64,000 nucleotides of DNA from Enterovibrio gelatinilyticus. GTDB lineage: Bacteria > Pseudomonadota > Gammaproteobacteria > Enterobacterales > Vibrionaceae. Numbering within the stretch: the first letter of the stretch is position 1; the number at the start of each line of letters is the position of its first letter. Under the pieces are notes generated by a model, which did no database searches, was not told the DNA's origin, and was given only the letters and a program-made list of their open reading frames with translations. The translations under genes and the position numbers were made by a program. Shown here piece by piece: positions 47,346 to 55,890 of the stretch. The DNA is taken from contig NZ_JAJUBC010000015.1 of NCBI RefSeq assembly GCF_028683095.1, positions 62,001 to 126,000 of the forward strand. Direction: 5' to 3'.

Positions 47346-47359
47346 TTGATCCGTATCAA
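47346..47359. promoter_or_regulatory. Perfect FNR/Crp-type box TTGATCCGTATCAA
   Basis: TTGAT-N4-ATCAA is the exact FNR consensus. Its centre is about 43 bases upstream of the ygbA-like ATG at 47396, so it could activate that gene under oxygen limitation. FNR-paralogue regulators that respond to nitric oxide use similar sites. Confidence 0.65.
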
Positions 47360-47395
47360 AGGTTTTTGCTCGAACCTGAGCAGAATAGCGCGCCT

Positions 47396-47719
47396 ATGAA
47401 AACTGTATCGATAACGTCCGCGAAACGTCGCCAGCCTCTGTGGCTTGTTCGCGCCATGACGTCCCTATATTGCAAACATATTCACCGTGGCAGTCAGCTT
47501 TGTCAGCATTGCACGGCCTTAATCGCTTTTGAAGAACAGCGTGTTGTTCAATGTTGTGAAGAGGGCGGTGGTTCGTCTTGCAGAGAATGCAACCGACAGT
47601 GTTATCCGGATGCGACTCGCTTGGAAATAAATCACATCGTACGTTGGGCCGAGCCGAAGATGCGTTGGCGTAGACCTCTTATGGTTGCTAGGTATTACGT
47701 TTCATCACTCTTTCGCTGA
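47396..47719 (+). CDS. YgbA-type nitrous-oxide-stimulated promoter family protein
   Basis: About 107 residues. The family pattern of spaced cysteines is present: SLYCKHIH, LCQHCTALIAFEEQR, CCEEGG, CRECNRQCYPD and the EINHIVRWAEPKMRWRRPLM tail, which corresponds to the family's R-x-M-R-x-x-GPRM region. YgbA is linked to nitric oxide stress and metal handling in enterobacteria. The ATG at 47396 is chosen because the longer frame from 47303 starts inside a dispersed repeat and upstream of the FNR-type box. The ribosome site is weak. A terminator follows at 47815-47840. Confidence 0.8.
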   Translation: MKTVSITSAKRRQPLWLVRAMTSLYCKHIHRGSQLCQHCTALIAFEEQRVVQCCEEGGGSSCRECNRQCYPDATRLEINHIVRWAEPKMRWRRPLMVARYYVSSLFR

Positions 47720-48086
47720 TCAGTTAGCTAGCTGCAGTGGTTATCTTGCAGCAATTTATCCCTCTCGCCTCTGAAGGTGCATCCGCGCCTGTTTATGTCT
47801 CTCTCAATGATTCTAAACACACCTGTTTGCGTGTGTTTTTATTGATCCGCTTACATCATCTACCGTAAACACGCTGCTTAACTGCGGGGGGTATACTCGC
47901 CGTCTCGTTCCTCGAATGGGTGGGTTTTCACCCATTTCCTCTTTTTCATATCTCAAATTTGTTTTGCAATTGTTAATTAATTGTTTTCATTTTTCTGTGT
48001 GTCAATTTCCTCAACTAAAGATTAAAGGGAGTTATTACATCGCATGTCGTATCTGGCATGCATGACACAAGGAAAGAGGATTCAGT
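47720..48086. other. Intergenic region before dctP
   Basis: About 370 bases with a terminator at 47815-47840 and a second hairpin, AATGGGTG / CACCCATT (47915-47936), followed by a pyrimidine-rich stretch, which could be the end of a short leader or small RNA. The dctP promoter must lie after it. No coding frame seen. Confidence 0.5.
47815..47840 (+). terminator. Terminator after the ygbA-like gene
   Basis: AAACACAC / GTGTGTTT stem with an 8-base loop and T-run. Confidence 0.7.
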
Positions 48087-49073
48087 ATGAACAAGCTTAA
48101 AACGGTGCTTTCAGCTGTGGCGCTTTGTGCGGGGATGACGGCATTTGCCCATGCAGCACCAGAAACCATCAAATTTTCACATGTAGTTGCTGAAAATACG
48201 CCTAAAGGACAAATGGCGTTGAAGTTCCGTGACCTGGTTTCAGAGCGTATCGGCGACAAATATGTGGTTGAGGTTTACCCAAACTCACAACTGTTTGGCG
48301 ACGGTAAAGAAATGGAAGCACTGCTACTTGGAGATATTCAGTTTATTGCCCCTTCTTTGTCCAAGTTTTCGAAATACACCAAAAAACTGCAGGTTTATGA
48401 TCTCCCGTTCCTTTTTAAAGACATGGAAGCGGTCGACCGTTTTCAACAAAGCGAAGCGGGACAAGAACTACTTCAATCTGTGAAAGGCAAGGGGTTGGTT
48501 GGCTTGGGCTATTTGCACAACGGTCTCAAGCAGCTTTCTGCAAACGATCCACTGCGCGTCCCCAGTGATGCGGATGGTAAAAAATTCCGCATCATGAGTT
48601 CTGACGTGTTGGCTGCGCAATTTGAAGCGGTTGATGCCGTTCCTTTGAAGAAGCCGTTTTCAGAAGTCTTTACGCTTTTGCAAACTCGCGCTATCGATGG
48701 GCAGGAAAACACCTGGTCAAATATCTACTCTAAAAAATTCTTTGAAGTTCAGCCATACATTACTGAATCAAACCACGGGGTATTGGATTACATGGTCACG
48801 ACATCCACTGAGTTTTGGATGACACTTCCTGATGAAGACCGTGAAGTACTGCAAAAAGCACTCGCAGAATCCGTGGCGCATGGTAATGCAATTGCCAATG
48901 ACAAAGTGATGAAAGATCGTAAGAGCATCATGGAATCGGGTCGTAGCGAAATCATCACGTTGACTGACGCTGAACGCCAACAATGGGTTGAAGTAATGAA
49001 GCCCGTTTGGAGCCAATTCCAAGACGATATAGGTCCTGAAATTATCGAAGCTGCTGTGGCTTCTAATCAGTAA
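48087..49073 (+). CDS. dctP: TRAP transporter periplasmic binding protein, DctP type
   Basis: A 328-residue periplasmic protein with a cleavable signal peptide ending AHA-A around residue 25. It contains the family signature FSHVVAENTPKGQMALKF, the substrate-contacting Arg in DGKKFRIMSSDV, and VDGQENTW-like IDGQENTWSNIYSKKFFEVQ. DctP binds C4-dicarboxylates (malate, succinate, fumarate); closeness of sequence suggests the same here. It is the first gene of the dctPQM operon. A hairpin follows its stop, before dctQ. Confidence 0.92.
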   Translation: MNKLKTVLSAVALCAGMTAFAHAAPETIKFSHVVAENTPKGQMALKFRDLVSERIGDKYVVEVYPNSQLFGDGKEMEALLLGDIQFIAPSLSKFSKYTKKLQVYDLPFLFKDMEAVDRFQQSEAGQELLQSVKGKGLVGLGYLHNGLKQLSANDPLRVPSDADGKKFRIMSSDVLAAQFEAVDAVPLKKPFSEVFTLLQTRAIDGQENTWSNIYSKKFFEVQPYITESNHGVLDYMVTTSTEFWMTLPDEDREVLQKALAESVAHGNAIANDKVMKDRKSIMESGRSEIITLTDAERQQWVEVMKPVWSQFQDDIGPEIIEAAVASNQ

Positions 49074-49084
49074 GTGACGAAGTC

Positions 49085-49112
49085 CAGCGCAGGGGTTCTG
49101 CGCTGAGCTTTT
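49085..49112 (+). terminator. Intra-operon hairpin between dctP and dctQ
   Basis: CAGCGCAG / CTGCGCTG around GGGTT, followed by AGCTTTTTC. A partial terminator or 3' stabiliser that would make dctP mRNA more abundant than dctQM, suiting the excess of binding protein needed. Confidence 0.65.
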
Positions 49113-49127
49113 TCGTGGGAGTAGAAA

Positions 49128-49685
49128 ATGATTCGGTTATTACACCGTTTTGAAGAGGCAGGCATCGGCCTCTTACTGGTGACAATGACACTGTTGGTGT
49201 TTTTTGAAGTGATACTGCGCTTCTTTTTCAATGAAGGTTTGCTTTGGGCACAAGAACTTACCTTGTATCTCTCTGCATGGCTCGTGTTGATGGGCGCATC
49301 TTGGGGGCTTCGGGAAGGCGCACATATCGGTGTGGATGCCGCGGTTAAGCACTTGCCTCCATCTTCACAAAAAGTCGTCACCTTATTGGCCTTGGCCTTG
49401 TGCTTGGTTTATTGCGGCTTGTTTCTTTACGGTTCGTGGGTCTACCTGAGCAAAATGAAAATGATCGGTATTGAAATGGAAGATATGCCGATTGAAAAAT
49501 GGAAGGCGATGTCCTGCTTGATTCTCGGGTTTGGCTTGTTAGCACTGCGTGTTTGTACCATCGCGTATGAAGTATGGACTGGAAACAGGCAAGGGTTCGG
49601 GCTTATTGATGAAGCGCAGGAAAGCATGCACCTTGCAGAAGAATTGGCGAATGAAATGGATGACAAGAAGGAGCGAGGCCAATGA
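49128..49685 (+). CDS. dctQ: TRAP transporter small membrane subunit, DctQ type
   Basis: A 185-residue protein with four membrane helices (about 13-33, 46-64, 85-107 and 127-148), including FEVILRFFFNEGLLWAQELTLYLSAWLVLMGASWGLREGAHIG, the DctQ hallmark. It pairs with DctM to form the membrane part of the sodium-driven dicarboxylate importer. Its stop overlaps the dctM start by 4 bases. Confidence 0.92.
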   Translation: MIRLLHRFEEAGIGLLLVTMTLLVFFEVILRFFFNEGLLWAQELTLYLSAWLVLMGASWGLREGAHIGVDAAVKHLPPSSQKVVTLLALALCLVYCGLFLYGSWVYLSKMKMIGIEMEDMPIEKWKAMSCLILGFGLLALRVCTIAYEVWTGNRQGFGLIDEAQESMHLAEELANEMDDKKERGQ

Positions 49686-51085
49686 CCATTGCTGCATTAT
49701 TTGGGATGTTGTTCCTTTGCATGTTCATGGGAATGCCCATCGCCATCGCATTGGGCTTATCGAGTGTGACAACCATTCTTATCTTTTCAAACGATTCGTT
49801 GGCCTCTATTGCCTTAAAGCTGTTTGAAGCCACCAGTGAACACTACACCTTACTCGCGATCCCTTTCTTTATTTTGTCTTCTGCGTTCTTGTCGACGGGT
49901 GGTGTTGCGCGTCGACTGATCAATTTTGCTATTGACTGTGTTGGACACATCCGTGGCGGCCTTGCAATGGCCTCTGTCATGGCTTGTATGCTCTTTGCTG
50001 CTGTTTCTGGTAGCTCACCAGCAACGGTTGCGGCTATAGGCTCCATCGTCATTGTAGGCATGGTAAAAGCGGGGTATCCGAAAGCGTTTGCCGCGGGTGT
50101 TATCGCCAATGCAGGAACCTTGGGCATTTTGATCCCGCCATCCATTGTGATGCTGGTTTATGCCGCGGCAACGGAAGTGTCAGCCTCCCGTATGTTTATG
50201 GCGGGCTTTATTCCTGGCTTGATGATGGGCGGTATTTTGATGGTGGCAATCTATATAGTTGCCGTCGTGAAAGGGTTACCGTCTCAACCGTTTCCGGGCG
50301 TAATGTCATTGGTTCACTCAGGGCTTCGTGCACTCGGTGGCTTAATGCTTATCATCATTGTGCTTGGGTCAATTTATGGCGGGGTAGCCAGCCCAACAGA
50401 AGCCGCGTCGGTTGCTGCGGTTTATGCATGGCTCGTGAGTGTTTGGGGTTACCGCGACATAGGTCCGCTCAAAGACGTACCTTGGCGTCGTGACGGAGAG
50501 GGAACAGCGAGCATGCTGATGAGAAACTTTGCGTCTCTTCCAATGGTCATGGTGAAGTCATTTACCGACAAAGAAGTGAACCACGTTGTTCGTGATGCAT
50601 CGAAAGTTAGTATCATGCTGTTGTTCATCATCGCTAATGCCATGCTGTTTGCTCATGTATTAACGACAGAGCGAATTCCACATACTATTGCGGAAACCAT
50701 TGTGGCTTGGGGATTACCTGCTTGGGGCTTCCTGATTGTGGTGAACATTCTGTTGTTGATTGCAGGTAACTTTATGGAGCCCTCGGCAATTCTGCTGATC
50801 ATGGCGCCGATATTGTTTCCTATCGCGATGCAACTTGGCATTGACCCCATTCATTTAGGCATCATCATGGTGGTGAACATGGAAATAGGCATGCTGACGC
50901 CACCGGTTGGGTTGAATCTGTTTGTGACGGCAGGTATCACTGGGGAGAGTATGGGATGGGCAATTAAAGCGGCGCTGCCGTGGTTGAGCCTATTGCTGAT
51001 TTTCCTGATACTGATCACTTATATTCCAGATATATCGTTGTTCTTGCCGAACTATCTTGATTCGTTGCGTGGCTATAAATCCTGA
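49682..51085 (+). CDS. dctM: TRAP transporter large permease, DctM type
   Basis: A 467-residue permease with about 12-13 membrane segments. Family stretches include AIPFFILSSAFLSTGGVARRLINF, AVSGSSPATVAAIGSIVIVGM and ITPPVGLNLFVTAG-like LTPPVGLNLFVTAGI. It couples sodium to uptake. The unusual length in the middle (about residues 255-305, a hydrophilic insert) is characteristic of the DctM subgroup that carries dicarboxylates. Last gene of the operon, followed by a strong terminator. Confidence 0.93.
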   Translation: MTIAALFGMLFLCMFMGMPIAIALGLSSVTTILIFSNDSLASIALKLFEATSEHYTLLAIPFFILSSAFLSTGGVARRLINFAIDCVGHIRGGLAMASVMACMLFAAVSGSSPATVAAIGSIVIVGMVKAGYPKAFAAGVIANAGTLGILIPPSIVMLVYAAATEVSASRMFMAGFIPGLMMGGILMVAIYIVAVVKGLPSQPFPGVMSLVHSGLRALGGLMLIIIVLGSIYGGVASPTEAASVAAVYAWLVSVWGYRDIGPLKDVPWRRDGEGTASMLMRNFASLPMVMVKSFTDKEVNHVVRDASKVSIMLLFIIANAMLFAHVLTTERIPHTIAETIVAWGLPAWGFLIVVNILLLIAGNFMEPSAILLIMAPILFPIAMQLGIDPIHLGIIMVVNMEIGMLTPPVGLNLFVTAGITGESMGWAIKAALPWLSLLLIFLILITYIPDISLFLPNYLDSLRGYKS

Positions 51086-51104
51086 TGTAACGACCAAAGA
51101 TAAC

Positions 51105-51130
51105 AAAAAGGGGCGAATTCGCCCCTTTTT
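51105..51130. terminator. Terminator after dctM (bidirectional)
   Basis: Palindrome GGGGCGAATTCGCCCC with flanking A and T runs, between convergent dctM and the M20 peptidase gene. Confidence 0.9.
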
Positions 51131-51208
51131 ATTTGTTCGTTTGTTTACGTCTAACCAACGCCAGACTTGCGTTGTAGCAGGGTAAGCACACTAGCCGACG
51201 AAGAATAC

Positions 51209-52333
51209 TTATTCCGCCAGCTTCTCAAGCACTGCTTTTAGTAGCTTGATGCGTGGTTCAATAGAGTGAAGCTCAAGGTATTCTGCGTCACTGTGGAAGC
51301 CTGCACCGATAGGGCCTAAGCCATCAAGGGTGGGTACACCTAGCACGGCGGTTAGGTTTGCATCAGAGCCGCCGCCCACTTCCTGCCAAGTGATATCGAT
51401 ACCCAGATCTTTTCCGGTTTCTTCGATCATCGCCATGAGGCTTTCCGTTTTGCTTGTCGGAGCCATTGCAGGTTTGGTTGCTTCGCGTACCAAAGAGACG
51501 GTGACGCCATCAACAAACGGGGTTTCCGTCAATGCGCGGATTTTAGTGTCTACTTGCGCATATTCATCGTTGTCCCAGAAACGCACATCAACCACTGCTT
51601 CTGCGTGTTGAGGAACGATGTTCGCACCGTCGCCGCCATTCACAACGCCTACGTTCAGGGTGGTGCCTGTTTCGAAGTCCGTCATCGTGTTCAAGGCTAG
51701 GATCCAATGCGCCATTTCAGTGATTGCACTGCGGCCATTTTGTGGTTCATTACCTGCGTGTGCCGCTTTTCCATGGAATGTCATTCTGTAACGTGCCATG
51801 CCTTTGCGTGCTTTTACCAATGAGCCATCAGCACGTGCTGCTTCAGCAACTAGTACGTGGCGCGCATCTTTCGCCACTGACTTTAGCCATTCTTCTGAGT
51901 GCAGTGAGCCAATCTCTTCGTCTGGGTTCATGCAAACACAGATAGACAACGCATCACGAACACTCAAATCCAGCTCACGCAGTGCGTATACTACGTTCAG
52001 AAGGCCTGACTTCATGTCTGAAACGCCTGGGCCGTATGCACGGTTTTCATCGTTGCTCATTGGGCGTTCAGCCGCGGTACCCACTGGGAATACGGTATCC
52101 ATATGACCGATCAGCATCACGTCGATGTGTTCTGCTTCAGGCTTGTTGCGGATCTCAAGACCCACGCCAGCAATACCACAATCAACACGTTTGATGTTCC
52201 ATCCGCCCATGTCTTCGTATTTTTCGGCCATGATGTTGGCAATCATTTCGATGCCTTCAACAGTCAATGTGCCACAATCTACATTGATCAGGGGGCGCAG
52301 TTCTTCTAGATAGGTGTTCAGAGAAAAGTTCAT
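51209..52333 (-). CDS. M20 family metallopeptidase (glutamate carboxypeptidase-like)
   Basis: About 374 residues from the ATG at 52333 (GGAG just upstream). Metal ligands are visible: MLIGHMDTVFPVG, GPGVSDMKSG, NPDEEIGS and the distal His near the C-terminus (GAGFHSD). This is the CPG2-type carboxypeptidase pattern. It probably removes a C-terminal acidic or other residue from a dipeptide or folate-like amide. The downstream-upstream neighbours YjiG/YjiH and the NhaC-type protein suggest a peptide or amino-acid utilisation cluster. Confidence 0.85.
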   Translation of the reverse strand: MNFSLNTYLEELRPLINVDCGTLTVEGIEMIANIMAEKYEDMGGWNIKRVDCGIAGVGLEIRNKPEAEHIDVMLIGHMDTVFPVGTAAERPMSNDENRAYGPGVSDMKSGLLNVVYALRELDLSVRDALSICVCMNPDEEIGSLHSEEWLKSVAKDARHVLVAEAARADGSLVKARKGMARYRMTFHGKAAHAGNEPQNGRSAITEMAHWILALNTMTDFETGTTLNVGVVNGGDGANIVPQHAEAVVDVRFWDNDEYAQVDTKIRALTETPFVDGVTVSLVREATKPAMAPTSKTESLMAMIEETGKDLGIDITWQEVGGGSDANLTAVLGVPTLDGLGPIGAGFHSDAEYLELHSIEPRIKLLKAVLEKLAE

Positions 52334-52411
52334 AGCAACTCCGGAAATCCGTTTGGAAAGCAACGCCGAGCCTTTATTGGATAAGAAAGTGCTCGGCGTG
52401 AGAGAAAAGCG

Positions 52412-52873
52412 TTAAACCAGAATGTTCATCACCAACATTGCGCCAAGGGCATTGATCACTGAGATGATAACCATGGCTGGGATGTAGCGGCCTTCAGTAC
52501 CGATTGGGCCTAGGATGCGGCCAAGGTATTGAACTTGTGAACCCATTAGGTAAATAGCAGGAGCAAGAATGGCAATGTGCTCGCCATTCAAGATGCCTTG
52601 GTCAAACAGGCTAATCACCACGCCCACTGCGCCACCCATCGACATCCACGCGCCGATAAGCACAGCGGCCGCTTCACCAGGAAGGCCGAATACTGCCATG
52701 ACAGAAGAGAACAAGGTGCCCATCAGATCCAGTGCGCCGGTGATTTGAAGCGCTTTGATGATCACGAACGCCATCAGAACGTTTGGTACGGTTGACGTGG
52801 TTGCGATGGTCCAGCCTTTCTTAGCGCCTTCTACGAAAATGTCCGTCACCATCGGTTTTTTTGCTTCAGCCAT
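52412..52873 (-). CDS. yjiG: YjiG family membrane protein (nucleoside-recognition/Gate domain)
   Basis: A 153-residue protein with four to five membrane segments and Gate-domain character. It overlaps yjiH by one base (TAATG). In Escherichia coli yjiG and yjiH accompany the isoaspartyl dipeptidase gene iadA; here an M20 peptidase follows instead. YjiG/YjiH probably form a transporter for the peptidase's substrate or product, which is inference. Confidence 0.82.
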   Translation of the reverse strand: MAEAKKPMVTDIFVEGAKKGWTIATTSTVPNVLMAFVIIKALQITGALDLMGTLFSSVMAVFGLPGEAAAVLIGAWMSMGGAVGVVISLFDQGILNGEHIAILAPAIYLMGSQVQYLGRILGPIGTEGRYIPAMVIISVINALGAMLVMNILV

Positions 52874-53598
52874 TATGCTTTCTCCTCGGTTAGCGCGTTG
52901 TCGGCTTTGTCTTCTTTGCCTTCAGTGATGTTCAAGTAAACGCGGAACAGGTTTGCACCCACGAACTTGAATACGAACATCACGGCAACCGCGAGACCGA
53001 TAGAAGAAGAGACTGCCAAAGAGCCGTCCATCAGTGTCAGGGTGAACAGCACCGCACCTGATGAGAAGAAGTTCACGATCGCTGCACCTGCAGAGAACTG
53101 GAACATGGTGAAAATATCTGCTTCACGCTTGGTAAGGTGACCTTCGTCTTTTAGCTGGCGAGTCATAGCTGCACCCGCATCGGTACTTTGCAGCGATGCA
53201 ATCAATGCAAGACCTGTGTTACCAGGGATGTTCATCAATGGACGAAGAAGTGGCGTAAGCAGTTTACGTGCAGCATCCAGCGCGCCGTAGTGCTCTAGTA
53301 CGTTGATCATACCTAGGGCGAACATCACGGTAGGGATCAGTGTTAGGGCGAACAGGAAGCCGTCACGAGCACCGCTACCGCCTTTACCACGCATAGAAGT
53401 GGTTGCAGCTTGGATGCCATCAGCGGTTTCGTTAACGCCATAAACAACGCTACCGAAAGAACCGTTCAATGTGGTGAAGTCAAAAACGCCATACCATTCG
53501 TTAGATTGGAGTAATCCTGAAAAGAAAACGACGGCGAAGGCGAGGGCAAAGTAACTACCGATAGTAACTTTGCGAGTTTGCTCGCTAGGAGTGCTCAT
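52873..53598 (-). CDS. yjiH: YjiH family membrane protein (Gate domain)
   Basis: A 241-residue polytopic protein with about six membrane segments and the Gate-type PGNTGLALIASLQSTDAGAAMT motif. AGAGGT precedes its ATG. It is co-translated with yjiG (1-base overlap) and precedes the peptidase gene by the same operon. The N-terminal region differs from the C-terminal Gate domain, as in the YjiH family. Confidence 0.82.
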   Translation of the reverse strand: MSTPSEQTRKVTIGSYFALAFAVVFFSGLLQSNEWYGVFDFTTLNGSFGSVVYGVNETADGIQAATTSMRGKGGSGARDGFLFALTLIPTVMFALGMINVLEHYGALDAARKLLTPLLRPLMNIPGNTGLALIASLQSTDAGAAMTRQLKDEGHLTKREADIFTMFQFSAGAAIVNFFSSGAVLFTLTLMDGSLAVSSSIGLAVAVMFVFKFVGANLFRVYLNITEGKEDKADNALTEEKA

Positions 53599-53830
53599 AG
53601 ATACCTCTTTGGGCTAAGTGTGTTTGCGTATGCAAAATGAAATCTGCCCCCATTCTCTTCTGCGAGGGATTCCGCACTTTGATTGGGGTCAATATGTGCT
53701 ACTGAATGGTGGGGAATTCGCGTGGTGCAATGTTGAATATGTGATCGTGATCTACTATCTGTAGCAGTGTCGGGAAGGCTAAGATTTTCCGCTAAAACAA
53801 GGATGTAAACACCTTTCGAGAGATGTAAAA

Positions 53831-53850
53831 AAGGCAGCTATCGCTGCCTT
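53831..53850 (-). terminator. Terminator between the NhaC-type gene and yjiH
   Basis: AAGGCAGC / GCTGCCTT stem with TATC loop, followed on the minus strand by T-rich sequence. Confidence 0.8.
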
Positions 53851-53869
53851 TAGAAAGGGGTTGTTGAGA

Positions 53870-55318
53870 TTACGCTTTTTGTAGTGCTGCAGCGCCTTCT
53901 AGGCTTGCGTTATCGGATGCGACTTCGTGCTGTTGGTTTGGCTCAACAGGGTCAACAAACCAACCAAGATAAGACGTCACAATCGTCACGATAATACATA
54001 CGAAACTTAGCCACATGAAGGGAGCGTAAGAGAGCGTCGCCACACCCAAAATGCTCGCCATGTAGATACCGTTATCACTCCAAGGCACCATTCCTGATGT
54101 CAGCGTGCCGCCAAATTCTGCATTACGAGAAAGGTTTTTACGGTGGTAGCCAAGGCGGTCATAGTTTTTCGCACAAATCTTCGGTGTCAGAATCAAAGAC
54201 ACGTACATGGCAGAACCAAACACGTTACCAAGGAAAGCGGTACCAATGGTTGAGGTAGCAAGACTGCCAGCAGAGTCGACTTTACGTTCAAACACCTTTG
54301 CGATGGTTTCAAGTACACCCACTTTGTCTAGCAGGCCACCAAAGCCCAAGCCGAACACAATCACAGCCACTGAACCCAGCATGGATTCCATACCACCACG
54401 GTTTAGGATGGCATCAATGAAGCTCACGCCAGATTCAATCGAGAAGGGTGCCCATGCAGTGTTGATTGCGGCTAGTGGATTCATGTCTTGAACTACGATA
54501 GCCCACACGATACCCAATACAGAACCAAGAGAAATCACTGGGAATGACGGTAAGCGCAGTGCCAATAGCAACAATACGATTCCAACAGGAATGAAGGACA
54601 AAGGTGAAATCACGAATTGTTTGTCCATGGCGGCAATCACGTCGTTCACTTGGGCCATGTCTACGTTACCTGCGTAGTGTAGGCCAAGGGCGGTGAACAG
54701 AATACCGGTGATGATGTAACTGATCAGGGCGATAGGTAGCATGCCTTTGATGTGCTCAACGATTTCGACACCTGACATAGAAGAAGCAAGGATCACGGAA
54801 TCAGAAAGCGGAGATAGCTTGTCACCAAAGTAACAGCCTGACAACACAGCACCTGCCGTCACTGGTGCTGGAACACCAAGCCCTTGGCCAATGCCCATCA
54901 TTGCGATACCCGCAGTACCCGCTGCACCCCATGATGTACCCGTCGCTAGCGCCGTCAATGAACAAATGATCATGGTGGCGGCGAGGAAGATAGAGGGGTG
55001 AATGGCATTCAAGCCGTAATAGATGATAGTTGGTACTATACCGCCAGCAATCCAGGTACCGACAAGTGCGCCGACAGCCAGAAGGATCAAGACCGCCCCT
55101 AAGCCATTTGCGATGCCGTTGGTGGCAGCTTTCTCGAGATCTTTGTATTGATGACCTAGCTTGATGCCGAGGCCGATGATCAAGAACCAACCAATATATA
55201 ACGCAAGCTGAATGGGTAAATTAAGCTTCGCCGTGAAAGAGAATGCGAGTAAGAGAAATAGACCAAGCGCAGCGAATACTTGGAATAGCGAAGGGAGTCG
55301 CGCCGAGTGTCTTTGCAT
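53870..55318 (-). CDS. NhaC-family Na+/H+ antiporter-like transporter
   Basis: A 482-residue polytopic membrane protein with about 11 segments and NhaC features: ALATGTSWGAAGTAGIAMMGIGQGLGVP and GAVLSGCYFGDKLSPLSDSVILASS. NhaC proteins exchange sodium and protons, and some relatives act as amino-acid transporters. Neighbouring peptidase and YjiGH genes make an amino-acid role plausible. A perfect 16-base palindrome (55339-55354) lies in its leader. I looked for a lysine riboswitch upstream, which controls some NhaC genes, and did not see one. Confidence 0.85.
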   Translation of the reverse strand: MQRHSARLPSLFQVFAALGLFLLLAFSFTAKLNLPIQLALYIGWFLIIGLGIKLGHQYKDLEKAATNGIANGLGAVLILLAVGALVGTWIAGGIVPTIIYYGLNAIHPSIFLAATMIICSLTALATGTSWGAAGTAGIAMMGIGQGLGVPAPVTAGAVLSGCYFGDKLSPLSDSVILASSMSGVEIVEHIKGMLPIALISYIITGILFTALGLHYAGNVDMAQVNDVIAAMDKQFVISPLSFIPVGIVLLLLALRLPSFPVISLGSVLGIVWAIVVQDMNPLAAINTAWAPFSIESGVSFIDAILNRGGMESMLGSVAVIVFGLGFGGLLDKVGVLETIAKVFERKVDSAGSLATSTIGTAFLGNVFGSAMYVSLILTPKICAKNYDRLGYHRKNLSRNAEFGGTLTSGMVPWSDNGIYMASILGVATLSYAPFMWLSFVCIIVTIVTSYLGWFVDPVEPNQQHEVASDNASLEGAAALQKA

Positions 55319-55890
55319 ATTTCAAACCTTTCGTTTGTGGAGCTAATTAGCTCCTGCCGTTGAAATATCCATATTGGGGCTATCAGTACTACCTTCCTGG
55401 CGGCGATGCATACTTTAGCGAAAGAGACTGGAGTAGGTGAACAAGTATTTCCATTTATGTGACTTTGCAGTCTCGGGTGTTATTTTTCATGGTTTTCTGT
55501 ATCAAAACGATGGATATGATGTGGCTTTTTATGGTGAGGTTGTGTTTATTGTCTGTTTTATGGATGTGTGAATATTTGTAAATTACGATGGTAAATATCC
55601 TAAGAGTTCAGATTTTGTAGATCATGACCTGAAAATATCCATCAATGCAGTGATTGAATCTAAGTGTCAGCTTGCAATGATGATGCGGGTTTATAAAAGC
55701 TTATGAAAACAGAGATTGAGATAGAATTTCTCTGCCAACCTTATATAAATTGACTGATTGGTGTGGTTCTGGATGGTTTGCATTGATTTGCCTCCCTGAA
55801 CTACGCAAAAAGATGCAGTTTTTGCTTGTTATTTGTGTCGTTAATTTTCAAGATAGAGGCAGAAGATTACAACATGGAGTGTGAGTGAGA
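55319..55890. other. nhaC-asd divergent intergenic region
   Basis: About 570 AT-rich bases between the leftward NhaC-type gene and asd. It contains the palindrome GGAGCTAATTAGCTCC (55339-55354) and several copies of the hexanucleotide-like ATATCC. No gene and no riboswitch motif recognised. Confidence 0.5.

Noticed and set aside
47303..47395. Upstream start of the ygbA-like gene
   Set aside because: It begins inside the dispersed repeat and upstream of the FNR-type box, with no family sequence.
55319..55890. Lysine riboswitch before asd or the NhaC-type gene
   Set aside because: Such riboswitches are known before some NhaC and lysine genes, so both strands were read for the conserved core; none was found.
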